Shown piece after piece: positions 26,872-36,695 of a stretch of 64,000 nucleotides of DNA. Position numbers and translations under genes: made by a program. Under the pieces are notes generated by a model. That model ran no database searches and was not told where the DNA came from. It saw only the letters and a list, made by a program, of their open reading frames with translations. Positions within the stretch are counted from its first letter, which is position 1. Each line of letters opens with the position of its first letter. This DNA is from Avibacterium sp. 21-586 (lineage in GTDB: Bacteria; Pseudomonadota; Gammaproteobacteria; Enterobacterales; Pasteurellaceae): positions 444,501 through 508,500 of the forward strand of contig NZ_JAKKOD010000002.1 of assembly GCF_026226775.1 (NCBI RefSeq), given 5' to 3'.

Positions 26872-29800
26872 GTGCTAACCGTTTATTATTCCAATTTGCT
26901 TGAAACACAAAAAGAGATCCTACTGCATTTAATGAAAACAATGCCGTTGGACGATCCGTTGCAGTCGGAAATTATTTTGGTACAAAGCCCCGGAATGGCG
27001 CAGTGGTTGCAATGGCAAATTGCGGAAAAGCAAGGAATTTCAGCGAATCTACAATTTCCTATGCCAGCGACTTTTATTTGGCAACTTTATTGCGATAATT
27101 TATTTAATGTAACGCAGCAGAATCAATTTGCCAAAGCACAGATTGTATGGCGCTTAATGCGATTGATCCCACAATATTTATCACAACCTGCCTTTGCACC
27201 ATTGCGTGATTATCTCAATTCTGCACCACAATCGGCACAGCAAAGACTGTATCAATTAGCGGAAAAAGTGGCAGATTTATTTGACCAATATCTGGTGTAT
27301 CGCCCAGATTGGATCAGTGAGTGGGAAAAAAATGCAGACAGCCGAATCGCACAACAAATTGTGGCACAGAAAAGCGAAGATAAACAACAGTTAGCCGATC
27401 AAATTGTACGCCATATTGAATGGCAAGGCATTTTGTGGCGTGCGTTAGTGGCTGAAATTCAACAGCAAAATGGCAGCGAAGAAGTTTGGCACAGGGCGCA
27501 TTTACACCAACAATTTCTTCAGTTACTAGGGGAAAAAGCACCATTAAAACTGCCGAAACGGATATTTATTTTGGGTATTTCAGCCCTGCCAAAAGTGTAT
27601 TTGGAAATTCTCAACGGTATCAGCGAATTTTGTGATGTGCATTTATTTTTTACCAATCCTTGCCGTGAGTATTGGGGAGATATTGTCGATAAGCAATATT
27701 GGCAAAAATTGCAACAGCGTTCCCGCACCGATCAACAAAGCCAACAAGCTAACCCATTATTTTCTCATCAGCAAATTGCACTGTTAGAGCAAGAGCAGTA
27801 CGAACGCACCGCCGAGCAAGAAATGTTGCAAGTGGGCAACCCATTACTTTCTTCTTGGGGCAAACAAGGGCGCGATTTCCTTTATCTGCTCACCGATCTG
27901 CAAAGTAATGAAATCAATGCCTATGTAGAATTGGCAGAAGACAGCTTATTACATCAAATTCAGCAACGGATTTTAACGCTCACGCCAACAGGTATTGAGC
28001 CGTTGCATTTTGCACCGCAGGATCCTTCTTTTTCCATTCACGCCTGTTATAGCGCAATGCGAGAAGTGGAAGCCTTGCAGGATTATTTACTGCATTTGTT
28101 TAATCAAGATCCGAGCCTAACGCCAAAAGATGTGGTGGTAATGGTGGCCGATATTGATAAATATACCCCTTATATTCGCGCGGTTTTTGAGCAAGGTAAG
28201 CCTTATATTCCATTTTCCATTTCGGATAATAAATTGTCGGAAAATGATGTGATTGTATCGGCTTTCATCAAATTATTAAACCTGAAAGAAAGCCTGTTTA
28301 GCGCGCAAGATGTGTTGGATTTTCTTGATATTCCAAGTATTCGCACTCGTTTTCATATTGGGCTTGAAGATCTGCCTTATATTCATCATTGGGTGCAACA
28401 TTCAGGCATTCGCTTTGGCTTGGAAAAATATCAGGGCGTGGCGCAAGAAAATTATAACGCGTGGAAAGCAGGGCTGGAGCGAATGTTGCTCGGCTATGCA
28501 ATGCGTGAAGAAAATGGTATTTGGCAAGACAGCCTTGGTTTTGATAATAGTTACGGCTTAAAAGGGCAATTAGCAGGCTATTTAGCGGAATTTATTGAAC
28601 AACTTTATCAATGGTATCAAACACTTTGCGGCGAGCATTCTGTTGAGCAATGGCAGCAAGCCTTATTCCAATTGGTGGAAACCTTTTTCCAATTTGATGA
28701 AACGAGCCAAGAAACACAATGGTATCTCAATGATTGCATTGAAACCTTTGCTGAGCCTTTGGTCAATGTGCAATTTGAACAACCGCTTGGCGCAGAAGTG
28801 GTGGCGGAAGTGATGAGTGGCTATTTGCAAGAAAATCCGCATAACTTACGTTTTTTGGCGGGGAAAGTGAATTTTTGCACCTTATTGCCAATGCGATCAA
28901 TCCCATTCCGTGTGGTGTGTTTGCTGGGAATGAATGAAGGGGAGTACCCACGCCAAAGCACGCCAAATAGCTTTGATCTTATGCAATATCATAAACAAAA
29001 AGGGGATCGCTTCAAACGAGATGATGATCGTTATCTCTTCCTTGAAGCGCTCGTTTCTGCGCAAGATTATTTCTATCTCAGTTATGTCGGGCATTCAATC
29101 ATTGACGATGAGCCGAAAGAACCTTCCGTGCTGGTAAATCAATTATTGGATTATGTGGCAGAAAACTTGCCATTACCTGAGAATGATGGGAACGAAAATC
29201 CAAATGAATATTGGCGTAAAAAATTGGTGATACATCACCCAATGACCGCCTTTAGCGAGAAAAATTTCAGCCAAAAACACCGCACTTTTGCGCGTAACTG
29301 GTTGCCATTAGTGAATAAAACCACCCAACAAGAACAGGGTTTTATTCAGCCATTGAATAATGATCATCGGGTGCAAACAGTGGCGTTAAGCCAGCTTATC
29401 GCCTTTGTGCAGCATCCGATCCGATTTTTCCTAGAGCAGATTTTAGGCATTCACCTGCGAAATGAAGAAAGTGCCTTAAGGGATACAGAAAATTTTGATT
29501 TCGATAACTTGGAACGCTATGCCATTAACCAGCAACTGCTTTATCTCAACGATGATGAATTTAGCCAATTTTTCCGCCAGTTACAAATCAAAGGCGTAAT
29601 GCCAAGGGGCGCTTTTGCTGAAGTGCAAGGGCAAAAACTTAGCCAAGATATTTGCGATCTGAAAAAAGAGGTGGCAGACTATTTCACGCAAGAAAGCCAA
29701 AGCTTGGCAGTGGAGCTGGATTTCACACTTCCAACCCAAACCTTGTGCTTGACGGGCGTAATCAATCAGCTTTATCCTTTGTCTGACGGCGCATCAAAGG

Positions 29801-30288
29801 GGAAAATGGAGAGAGTAACTTGGCGTGTAGGAGGAAAAATTCGCGATAAAGATCTGATTGAAAACTGGATCTATTACTTAGTGCAATGTGCCACGCAAGA
29901 AAATGTCGCCCCAGCCCATAGTTACGCCAAAGGCGAACAAGTGCGGTTTAAAATTCTGCAAAAAAACACCGCACTTGCGCAATTACAATGTTATCTGGAA
30001 GCCTATGTTCAAGCCCTGCAATCCCCTTGCTTAGTGCTAACAACTAATCTGCGCGCTTATTTCAGCGCGCTCAAAAATGAAAAAGGCAAAGATGATGAAG
30101 CCATAATCCAACAAAAATGCTTTGCCATCTTACACGAAAGCATTTATGGCAACGATTATGGCTTTAAACAAGAAGATAAATATTGGCAACGCGTGCTAAG
30201 CGAACAAGAATTAGCGCAACTCGACTTAAACGCAATGACCAGCATAATGCAGGATTGGTTTGGGTTAATGTTGGATAGCTTGGAATAG
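26872..30288 (+). CDS. recC: Exodeoxyribonuclease V gamma subunit RecC
   Basis: A 1138-residue subunit of RecBCD, the helicase-nuclease that processes double-strand breaks and recognises chi. The start is GTG 26872, with AAAGGA upstream, giving MLTVYYSNLLETQKEILL. The N-terminal part has VQSPGMAQWLQWQIAEKQGISANLQFPMPATFIWQLY, very close to E. coli RecC. The middle contains RSIPFRVVCLLGMNEGEYPR, the degenerate helicase motif region, and the C-terminal nuclease-like fold follows. recB and recD are not in the window. Confidence 0.96.
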   Translation: MLTVYYSNLLETQKEILLHLMKTMPLDDPLQSEIILVQSPGMAQWLQWQIAEKQGISANLQFPMPATFIWQLYCDNLFNVTQQNQFAKAQIVWRLMRLIPQYLSQPAFAPLRDYLNSAPQSAQQRLYQLAEKVADLFDQYLVYRPDWISEWEKNADSRIAQQIVAQKSEDKQQLADQIVRHIEWQGILWRALVAEIQQQNGSEEVWHRAHLHQQFLQLLGEKAPLKLPKRIFILGISALPKVYLEILNGISEFCDVHLFFTNPCREYWGDIVDKQYWQKLQQRSRTDQQSQQANPLFSHQQIALLEQEQYERTAEQEMLQVGNPLLSSWGKQGRDFLYLLTDLQSNEINAYVELAEDSLLHQIQQRILTLTPTGIEPLHFAPQDPSFSIHACYSAMREVEALQDYLLHLFNQDPSLTPKDVVVMVADIDKYTPYIRAVFEQGKPYIPFSISDNKLSENDVIVSAFIKLLNLKESLFSAQDVLDFLDIPSIRTRFHIGLEDLPYIHHWVQHSGIRFGLEKYQGVAQENYNAWKAGLERMLLGYAMREENGIWQDSLGFDNSYGLKGQLAGYLAEFIEQLYQWYQTLCGEHSVEQWQQALFQLVETFFQFDETSQETQWYLNDCIETFAEPLVNVQFEQPLGAEVVAEVMSGYLQENPHNLRFLAGKVNFCTLLPMRSIPFRVVCLLGMNEGEYPRQSTPNSFDLMQYHKQKGDRFKRDDDRYLFLEALVSAQDYFYLSYVGHSIIDDEPKEPSVLVNQLLDYVAENLPLPENDGNENPNEYWRKKLVIHHPMTAFSEKNFSQKHRTFARNWLPLVNKTTQQEQGFIQPLNNDHRVQTVALSQLIAFVQHPIRFFLEQILGIHLRNEESALRDTENFDFDNLERYAINQQLLYLNDDEFSQFFRQLQIKGVMPRGAFAEVQGQKLSQDICDLKKEVADYFTQESQSLAVELDFTLPTQTLCLTGVINQLYPLSDGASKGKMERVTWRVGGKIRDKDLIENWIYYLVQCATQENVAPAHSYAKGEQVRFKILQKNTALAQLQCYLEAYVQALQSPCLVLTTNLRAYFSALKNEKGKDDEAIIQQKCFAILHESIYGNDYGFKQEDKYWQRVLSEQELAQLDLNAMTSIMQDWFGLMLDSLE

Positions 30289-30306
30289 TTAAATCAGGAA
30301 CACACA

Positions 30307-31512
30307 ATGAAATTTACCAAAACACTTTTAACAACCGTACTTTTTTCTTTTTCTGTACTAGGCTTAGCGCAAGTGGCTTATGCTTACACAGATGAGCAAG
30401 AAATGCAATTCGAACAAGCCTTAGACGCAGTCTATAACAAGGATTTTGAAACGGCATTTAAATTATTCCAATCATTGGAAAAGCAGGGGGTTTTAGAAGC
30501 CCAATTTAATTTAGGTTTAATGTATCAAAATGGACAAGGTATAAAACGAGATGATGCTGAGGCCGTGAAATGGTTTCGCAAAGCCGCAGAACGGGGAGAA
30601 GTAATGGCGCAAGTTAATTTGGGCTTGATATATTTGGAAGGGAGAGGAGAAAAACAAGATGATACTGAAGCCGTAAAATGGTTTCGCAAAGCCGCAGAGC
30701 AGGGATATAGCGTAGCGCAAGTTAATTTGGGCATGATATATTTGGAAGGGAGAGGGGAAAAACGAGATGATGCTGAAGCCATAAAATGGTTTCGTAAAGC
30801 CGCAGAGCAGGGGAATCCAAATGCGCAATTTCTTTTAGGTGAGATGTATCATGAAGGACTGGGTGTGGCACAAAATGATGTTGAGGCGGTGAAATGGTTT
30901 CGTAAGGGGGCTGAGCTGGGATCTCCAGATGCGCAATATAATTTAGGTGTGATGTATCGTGATGGACTACTGGGTGTGGCACAAAATGATATTGAAGCAG
31001 TGAAATGGTTTCGGAAGGGGGCAGAGCTGGGATTTCCAGATGCGCAATATAATTTAGGTGTGATGTATCGTGATGGAAAAGGTATAAAACAAGATGATGC
31101 TGAAGCCGTAAAATGGTTTCGTAAAGCTGCTGAACAGGGACATAGCGCAGCGCAAGGTAATTTAGCAGTAATGTATGCTGAGGGGCAAGGTGTAAAGCAG
31201 GATAATACTGAATCGATAAAATGGCTTCGCAAAGCCGCAGATCAGGGAAATGCTAGAGCGCAAGTGAATTTAGGCTTGAATTATCATAAAGGCGTGGGCG
31301 TTAAACAAGATTATGCTAAGGCGCAAGAATGGTTTGAGAAAGCTGCAAAACAAGGTGATTGGCAAGCATTATTATTACTCGCAGATGCTTATCTTAAAGG
31401 CTACGGGGTAAAACAAGATCCCTTAAAAGCCAGAGAATATTTTGGACACGCTTGCTTCGCAGGTGTTCAGAATGCGTGTGATATGTACTTTCAATTAAAT
31501 GAAGCGCAATAA
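30307..31512 (+). CDS. Secreted Sel1-repeat (TPR-like) protein
   Basis: A 401-residue protein with a signal peptide (residues 1-26, cleaved near VAYA). Nine consecutive Sel1-like repeats of 36 residues follow, each of the form AQxNLGxMYxxGxGxKxDxxEAxKWFRKAAEQG. The fifth has 37 residues because of an extra Leu (GLLGV against GLGV). Such solenoids usually bind proteins, often in the periplasm. The repeats are very similar at the DNA level, including a 43-bp exact repeat (30924-30966 and 31035-31077), so copy number may vary between strains. It follows recC by 18 bp. The partner is unknown. Confidence 0.85.
   Translation: MKFTKTLLTTVLFSFSVLGLAQVAYAYTDEQEMQFEQALDAVYNKDFETAFKLFQSLEKQGVLEAQFNLGLMYQNGQGIKRDDAEAVKWFRKAAERGEVMAQVNLGLIYLEGRGEKQDDTEAVKWFRKAAEQGYSVAQVNLGMIYLEGRGEKRDDAEAIKWFRKAAEQGNPNAQFLLGEMYHEGLGVAQNDVEAVKWFRKGAELGSPDAQYNLGVMYRDGLLGVAQNDIEAVKWFRKGAELGFPDAQYNLGVMYRDGKGIKQDDAEAVKWFRKAAEQGHSAAQGNLAVMYAEGQGVKQDNTESIKWLRKAADQGNARAQVNLGLNYHKGVGVKQDYAKAQEWFEKAAKQGDWQALLLLADAYLKGYGVKQDPLKAREYFGHACFAGVQNACDMYFQLNEAQ
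30523..31240 (+). repeat. Tandem 108-bp coding repeats of the Sel1 gene
   Basis: About six to seven near-identical 108-bp units (one of 111 bp), each beginning with GCGCAA and containing AAATGGTTTCG. Spacing is 108 or 111 bp, and the reading frame is preserved. Confidence 0.8.
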
Positions 31513-31516
31513 CGAC

Positions 31517-31549
31517 AATAAGCCTGCCAAAAGTGCGGGCTTATTTTTG
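31517..31549 (+). terminator. Terminator after the Sel1 gene, overlapping the rapZ stop
   Basis: AATAAGCC (31517-31524) pairs with GGCTTATT (31538-31545), with inner GC pairs, followed by T residues. The right arm contains the stop codon of convergent rapZ. Confidence 0.75.
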
Positions 31550-32395
31550 ATAGTTTTCTAGGGATTTGTGTTGAATGAATACATTTTCCCCTTTGGCTTG
31601 GAAATATTCACCAATTTGTTGGGCGATGTAAACAGAACGGTGTTTGCCGCCGGTGCAACCAATGGCAATGGTGAGATAGCTGCGGTTATTGTGTTTTAAC
31701 ATTGGTAGCCAAGTTTCAATATAATTGCGGGTGAGATAAATAAAATTGTTGACGTCATTATGCTTGTTCAGAAAATCTATTACAGGTTGTTCTAGCCCAG
31801 TCATTGGACGGAGCTCTGGATTCCAATGGGGATTAGGCAGAAAACGCACATCAAAAACATAGTCTGCATCTAGCGGAATGCCATATTTAAAGCCAAAAGA
31901 TTCGACAATAATTTTTAATTCTTTTTGTTTATGCCCGAGTAAAAATTCACGTAGGTGTTCTGCTAGTTCGTGAGTAGAAAGATGAGTCGTATCAATAATT
32001 AAATTGGCTGCATCAATCAGTGGGGTAAGATATTGTTGTTCAGCATCAATAGCACCTTCAAGAGAAAGGGCTTCAATGGAAAGAGGGTGTAGACGGCGTG
32101 AATCGCTATAACGCTTAATTAGGGCATTGCGTTCACTATCAAGGAAAATAATTTTTACTTGATGATTTTGTTGCAGTTGCTCGAGGCTTTGTTCTAGCTC
32201 TGCTTTTGAAGAAGGAAGATTGCGAATATCAATGCTAATTGCCACAGAAGATTGCTTTTTCGCCAGAATCGTTGCCAGCTCAGGAAGCAGGGTAACGGGG
32301 AGATTATCCACACAGTAGTAGCCAATGTCTTCTAAGGCACGCAAGGCAACGGATTTGCCTGCACCAGAACGTCCACTAATAATGATGATCTCCAT
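31541..32395 (-). CDS. rapZ: RNase adapter protein RapZ
   Basis: A 284-residue protein with N-terminal P-loop GRSGAGKS (8-15) and a Walker-B-like strand. The C-terminal domain carries [20 protein letters not shown], typical of YvcJ/RapZ. In E. coli it binds the sRNA GlmZ and directs RNase E, tuning amino-sugar synthesis; in other bacteria it acts in cell-wall or competence control. It is the last gene of lptC-lptA-lptB-ptsN-rapZ, in the usual place behind ptsN. Confidence 0.94.
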   Translation of the reverse strand: MEIIIISGRSGAGKSVALRALEDIGYYCVDNLPVTLLPELATILAKKQSSVAISIDIRNLPSSKAELEQSLEQLQQNHQVKIIFLDSERNALIKRYSDSRRLHPLSIEALSLEGAIDAEQQYLTPLIDAANLIIDTTHLSTHELAEHLREFLLGHKQKELKIIVESFGFKYGIPLDADYVFDVRFLPNPHWNPELRPMTGLEQPVIDFLNKHNDVNNFIYLTRNYIETWLPMLKHNNRSYLTIAIGCTGGKHRSVYIAQQIGEYFQAKGENVFIQHKSLENYQK

Positions 32396-32464
32396 CTGAT
32401 TTCTCCCTTTGAATGATTGTTACTATTCCGTTCCTATCTTTTGCTTATCATTCTGCACATTTTC

Positions 32465-32995
32465 TTATTCGGCTTTTAGCACGCCTTCTTGATCGCGTTT
32501 TTGTTCGGCGTCTTGTTCGTCATCAGAGTGATTATCGGCATATTCAAAAATTTGCCAAATTTCTTCTGCACTTTGTGCCGCTCTTAACTGCTTGCAGAGG
32601 GATTTATCTAACAATTTTTCCGCGAATTCAGGTAATACGGATTGGGAAAATTCGCCACAAGCTTCGGAAGGAATGAGCAAGGCAAAAATTAAATCCACAT
32701 CACGGTGATCGGTGGCTTCATAATCAATAGGCGTGGCCAGTTGCAAAAATACGGCAATCGGTTTATCGCCTGTATGCAAACGTCCTTTTGGCATTGCTAC
32801 ACCATTGCCTAAGCCTGAATTACCAAGCTTTTCACGGTTAAATAAGCAATCAAAACTGCTGTGTTCGGGATCTTCTTCCCCCTGTATTTGATCAGCAACA
32901 ATGCGACTAATCGTCTCAAAAATACGCTTTTTACTTGAGCAAACAAGTCCTTGACGAATGTTTTCAGGATGTAGTAGTTGTGTAAATTTAGTCAT
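32465..32995 (-). CDS. ptsN: PtsN-like EIIA-Ntr domain protein lacking the active-site histidine
   Basis: A 176-residue protein with the EIIA-Ntr fold (REKLGNSGLGNGVAMPKGRLHTGDKPIAVFLQLATPIDY). In E. coli PtsN the equivalent motif is GNGIAIPHGKL with phosphorylated His73. Here that position is Lys70 (PKG, codon AAA on the minus strand). The other conserved HLHTL stretch is also lost (GEFSQSV). Context between lptB and rapZ and the rest of the domain leave no doubt about orthology, so the protein has probably become a phosphorylation-independent regulator. The C-terminal tail after about 150 is highly charged. It lies 3 bp after lptB. Confidence 0.9.
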   Translation of the reverse strand: MTKFTQLLHPENIRQGLVCSSKKRIFETISRIVADQIQGEEDPEHSSFDCLFNREKLGNSGLGNGVAMPKGRLHTGDKPIAVFLQLATPIDYEATDHRDVDLIFALLIPSEACGEFSQSVLPEFAEKLLDKSLCKQLRAAQSAEEIWQIFEYADNHSDDEQDAEQKRDQEGVLKAE

Positions 32996-32998
32996 AAG

Positions 32999-33724
32999 TT
33001 ATAGTTTAAATTCTTCACCGAGATAAACCCGTTTCACCTGTTCGTTATTCATCACTTCTTCAGGTGTGCCTGTGGCGATCATTTTCCCTGCACTGACAAT
33101 GTAAGCACGTTCGCACACATCAAGGGTTTCGCGCACGTTGTGGTCGGTAATTAGCACACCTAAACCACGATCACGCAGATCCATAATAATCTTTTTAATG
33201 TCAATCACAGAAATGGGATCGACCCCAGCAAAAGGTTCATCTAATAAAATAAATTTAGGATTAGCGGCTAATGCGCGGGCAATTTCCACACGGCGGCGTT
33301 CCCCACCTGAAAGGGATTGCCCTAGGTTATCGCGAATATGGCCAATGTTAAATTCTTCGATTAATTCTTCCGCTCTTTCGCGGCGTTGTTGTGCATTGAG
33401 ATCTTTACGAATTTCCAGCACTGCCATTAGGTTGGCGTACACGCTTAAACGGCGGAAAATAGAAGCCTCTTGCGGTAAATAGCCAACACCTTTTCTTGCA
33501 CGATCGTGCATAGGCAACAAGCTAATGTCTTCATCATCAATGCGAATTTTGCCTTCATCTTGTTGCACCAAGCCAACAACCATATAGAATGTAGTCGTTT
33601 TGCCTGCCCCATTAGGGCCAAGTAACCCCACAATCTCATTTGATTTCACGTTTAGACTGACATCAGAAACCACTTTTCGACTCTTGTAGCTTTTAGCTAA
33701 ATGTTCTGCATAAAGCGTTGGCAT
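32999..33724 (-). CDS. lptB: LPS export ABC transporter ATP-binding protein LptB
   Basis: A 241-residue ABC ATPase that powers LptFG extraction of LPS from the inner membrane. Walker A is GPNGAGKTT near 37, the signature is [15 protein letters not shown] near 136, Walker B is [15 protein letters not shown] near 156, and the H-loop is TDHNVRE near 193. The start [19 protein letters not shown] is typical. It follows lptA by 10 bp and precedes ptsN by 3 bp. Confidence 0.97.
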   Translation of the reverse strand: MPTLYAEHLAKSYKSRKVVSDVSLNVKSNEIVGLLGPNGAGKTTTFYMVVGLVQQDEGKIRIDDEDISLLPMHDRARKGVGYLPQEASIFRRLSVYANLMAVLEIRKDLNAQQRRERAEELIEEFNIGHIRDNLGQSLSGGERRRVEIARALAANPKFILLDEPFAGVDPISVIDIKKIIMDLRDRGLGVLITDHNVRETLDVCERAYIVSAGKMIATGTPEEVMNNEQVKRVYLGEEFKL

Positions 33725-33734
33725 AAGACTTATC

Positions 33735-34247
33735 CTATTTCTTTTTACTGTTTAATTGTGCAGGAATCAAAACAGTTCTTACACGAGATTTGCTTGAGCC
33801 TGAGGCTTTTAATTGCTGTTTTTTTACATCATAGGTGATTAAGTGCCCTGTGATTTTGCTGTCTAACTGTTTTAATTCTGCATTGCCTGTTAAGGTTAAA
33901 AATTCTGTACCAAGATCGTAATGCACTTTATTGGCTTTGCCGTCCACAGGCTTGCCGTCATCTAATACTTGATGAAAGGTAACAGGACGTCCATAAGCAT
34001 CTACGGTTTCTTTTTTGTTGGAATTTTCAGGCGGACGAGTAATGACAACTTTATCTGCTTTAATCAAAATAGAACCTTGGGTGATCACTACATTGTCGGT
34101 AAAGGTTACGGTTTGGTTTTCCATATCCAAAGATTGGTTGTTGGATTCAATATTAATCGGTTGATTGGTATCATTTTTTAAAGCAAAAGCTGACATTGAA
34201 GCCATCAGTACGGTAAAAAATAAAAGAGATTTATTTGCTAATTTCAT
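33735..34247 (-). CDS. lptA: LPS transport periplasmic protein LptA
   Basis: A 170-residue periplasmic OstA-like beta-jellyroll protein that forms the LPS bridge. The signal peptide is residues 1-22 (cleavage after SAFA). The OstA domain runs from [39 protein letters not shown]. Its start lies inside the last 17 bp of lptC. The adjacent lptC, lptB and ptsN confirm the identity. Confidence 0.94.
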   Translation of the reverse strand: MKLANKSLLFFTVLMASMSAFALKNDTNQPINIESNNQSLDMENQTVTFTDNVVITQGSILIKADKVVITRPPENSNKKETVDAYGRPVTFHQVLDDGKPVDGKANKVHYDLGTEFLTLTGNAELKQLDSKITGHLITYDVKKQQLKASGSSKSRVRTVLIPAQLNSKKK

Positions 34248-34803
34248 AGTGGGTTTTCACCTGTTCTGCTAAGGTTGCAATTTGTTGTTTTAAGTTACCA
34301 GTTAATTTGGCGCCACGAGAAGTAAAATTCAAGCCCGTAATGATTGCCATTGTATCAGAGTGAATATCTTGCGTCTTTAAATTTACCGTAGCTCGTTCGG
34401 TATCCACCCGTTGTAAACGCGAATTGGGCAAAAGGCTTTGTACTGATACATTTCCTTCTAAATATAAGTGTTCATCTTTAGTTAATTGCGCTTTGTCTGC
34501 ACTGATTTTCCAGCTTTGTGTACCTAAGTTTTGATCTTGTACATCATATAAATAAACCAAGGGTTGCTGAAAATCAGTGTTCCCAGTAGCGTCATAATGT
34601 TCCACTTTATCAGCCAGTGCAAAATATTGTTTTTCGCCTGTAGGAGAAAAAACGGTGGTTTGCATTTTATTGCCAATGTATTCGGGGCTATCTTCGGATT
34701 TGATTAAATCCTCTCTAGCTGGAACGCTTGTTTGTAGGCTATATAGCCAAGTCAACAGACCTAAGGCAATCACTGATAAGATAATATTCCAACGAATATT
34801 CAT
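34231..34803 (-). CDS. lptC: LPS export protein LptC
   Basis: A 190-residue bitopic inner-membrane protein that passes LPS from LptBFG to LptA. A single membrane anchor (about residues 4-22, WNIILSVIALGLLTWLYSL) is followed by a periplasmic beta-jellyroll with YFALADKVEHYDATGNTDFQQPLVYLYD. In many bacteria kdsC and kdsD lie upstream; here lptC is the first gene of its operon and faces the mla operon. Confidence 0.92.
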   Translation of the reverse strand: MNIRWNIILSVIALGLLTWLYSLQTSVPAREDLIKSEDSPEYIGNKMQTTVFSPTGEKQYFALADKVEHYDATGNTDFQQPLVYLYDVQDQNLGTQSWKISADKAQLTKDEHLYLEGNVSVQSLLPNSRLQRVDTERATVNLKTQDIHSDTMAIITGLNFTSRGAKLTGNLKQQIATLAEQVKTHYEISK

Positions 34804-35040
34804 AATTAAATAATATTCCTGACTAATACGAAGCTAGATCATAGCATAATTTGACAAAAGCAAGAACAATGTCTTGCAAAAGTGCGGGGGTTTTTTGTCG
34901 AATTTTTTTGCACACATTACCTTTTGTGTACCATTGTAAATGTAAAGAATGTAAAGATCGAAATGCCGTTTGACTTTCTTGGCATATCTAATATGATCTG
35001 CCTTTCAATTAAAAATCAAAACAAGGCAAGTATTCGATTA
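34804..35040. other. lptC-mlaF divergent intergenic region
   Basis: About 237 bp between two divergent envelope operons. It contains one degenerate uptake-like sequence near 34880 and AT-rich stretches. I cannot pick a confident promoter in either direction. Confidence 0.5.
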
Positions 35041-35841
35041 ATGAATCATTCTTTTGTAGAAGTAAAAAATCTTACTTTTAAGCGTGGTGAGCGTGTTATT
35101 TATGATCGCCTGAATTTACGCGTTGAACAGGGAAAAATTACCGCCATAATGGGGCCGTCAGGGATTGGAAAAACCACCTTGTTGCGTCTTATTGGTGGGC
35201 AACTTTCACCTGATAGCGGAGAAATTTTGGTCGATGGTAAGGATATTTGTCAAATGTCCCGTGCGGAGCTTTATAAATTGCGTCAGCGCATTGGAATGCT
35301 CTTTCAATCAGGCGCATTGTTTACCGATATGTCCACCTTTGATAACGTGGCGTTCCCTATTCGTGAGCATACCAATCTGCCAGAACAGTTAATCCGTGAA
35401 ATGGTATTGATGAAATTGCAAGCGGTGGGATTACGCGGTGCGGCGGATTTAATGCCCTCTGAATTATCAGGCGGTATGGCAAGACGCGCAGCCTTGGCGC
35501 GAACCATTGCCCTTGACCCTGAATTAATTATGTATGATGAACCTTTCACGGGGCAAGATCCGATTAGTATGGGCGTGATTGTGAGCCTGATTAAACGCTT
35601 AAATCAAGCCTTGCAGCTCACTTCTATTGTGGTTTCCCACGATGTGAAAGAAGTGTTAAGCATTGCTGATTATGCCTACATTATTGCCGATAAAAAAGTG
35701 ATTGCCGAAGGAACGCCTGCCGAATTGTTAGCTAGCCAAGATCCGCAAGTGCAACAGTTTATTAAAGGTGAAGCAGACGGTCCTGTACGTTTCCATTACC
35801 CTGCAGGTGATTATGTTCAGGAGTTATTTGATGATAAGTGA
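35041..35841 (+). CDS. mlaF: Phospholipid ABC transporter ATP-binding protein MlaF
   Basis: A 266-residue ABC ATPase of the MlaFEDB complex, which moves phospholipids to or from the outer membrane. I chose ATG 35041 ([22 protein letters not shown]) by comparison with the family length of about 269; the long upstream extension has no conserved content. Walker A is GPSGIGKTT near 39, the signature [16 protein letters not shown] is typical of MlaF-type proteins, Walker B is [13 protein letters not shown], and the H-loop is VSHDVKE. Its end overlaps mlaE by 11 bp. Confidence 0.94.
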   Translation: MNHSFVEVKNLTFKRGERVIYDRLNLRVEQGKITAIMGPSGIGKTTLLRLIGGQLSPDSGEILVDGKDICQMSRAELYKLRQRIGMLFQSGALFTDMSTFDNVAFPIREHTNLPEQLIREMVLMKLQAVGLRGAADLMPSELSGGMARRAALARTIALDPELIMYDEPFTGQDPISMGVIVSLIKRLNQALQLTSIVVSHDVKEVLSIADYAYIIADKKVIAEGTPAELLASQDPQVQQFIKGEADGPVRFHYPAGDYVQELFDDK

Positions 35842-36616
35842 TATGATTTCCGCCTTGGGGCGCCGTGCCATTAATTTTTGCAAAGGCATTGGGCGTTCAG
35901 GTTTTATGCTGTGGGGCGCATTAGTAGGACAGCCACAAATTAGAAAGCATTTTCCGTTGTTGATTAAACAGCTTTATGTGTTGGGCGTGCAATCTTTACT
36001 GATTATTATGCTTTCAGGCTTGTTTATTGGTATGGTGCTTGGGCTACAGGGCTATGTGGTGCTAGTGGATTTTTCTGCCGAAACCAGCCTTGGGCAACTG
36101 GTTGCCCTTTCCTTATTACGCGAGCTAGGCCCTGTGGTTACCGCATTATTATTTGCAGGTCGCGCAGGTTCTGCGCTAACCGCAGAAATTGGTTTGATGA
36201 AAGCCACCGAACAGCTTTCTAGCCTTGAAATGATGGCGGTTGATCCGCTACGCCGTGTGATTTCGCCACGCTTTTGGGCGGGCGTGATTGCAATGCCAAT
36301 TTTATCTATTATTTTTATCGCCATTGGCATTTGGGGCGGCTCATTGGTGGGCGTAGATTGGAAAGGCGTGGATGCAGGCAGTTTTTGGTCTGTAATGCAA
36401 AACTCAGTGAGCTGGAAAACGGATATTCTCAATGGATTAATTAAGAGTCTATTTTTCGCCATTGCCGTTGTATGGATTGCCCTGTTTAATGGTTATGACA
36501 GCGTGCCAACTTCTGAAGGCATCAGCAAAGCCACCACTAAAACCGTGGTAAATGCTTCCCTTGTGGTGCTTGGGCTAGATTTCGTTTTAACCGCGATAAT
36601 GTTTGGTGGGAGTTAA
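35831..36616 (+). CDS. mlaE: Phospholipid ABC transporter permease MlaE
   Basis: A 261-residue polytopic permease. The family pattern [34 protein letters not shown] is near the N-terminus, and the [38 protein letters not shown] block follows at about 100. The start ATG 35831 lies inside the last 11 bp of mlaF. Hydrophobic segments cover most of the chain. It forms the core of the Mla complex. Confidence 0.94.
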   Translation: MISDMISALGRRAINFCKGIGRSGFMLWGALVGQPQIRKHFPLLIKQLYVLGVQSLLIIMLSGLFIGMVLGLQGYVVLVDFSAETSLGQLVALSLLRELGPVVTALLFAGRAGSALTAEIGLMKATEQLSSLEMMAVDPLRRVISPRFWAGVIAMPILSIIFIAIGIWGGSLVGVDWKGVDAGSFWSVMQNSVSWKTDILNGLIKSLFFAIAVVWIALFNGYDSVPTSEGISKATTKTVVNASLVVLGLDFVLTAIMFGGS

Positions 36617-36695
36617 TCAGGCTGATTAACTAAGAAGTTTCATTTCATTAAAAAACAGCACAAAATAAAGTGCGGTGTAAATTTAAGGTGTTTTT

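Noticed and set aside
30517-31232. Long antisense open frames opposite the Sel1 gene
   Set aside because: They result from the repetitive codon pattern of the sense repeats and have no ribosome sites or family resemblance.
32304-32312. Perfect DnaA box TTATCCACA
   Set aside because: It encodes the conserved VDN segment of RapZ (antisense), so it is explained by coding constraint and is isolated.
34882-35040. N-terminal extension of mlaF
   Set aside because: It runs through the divergent promoter region and precedes the conserved MlaF start at 35041.
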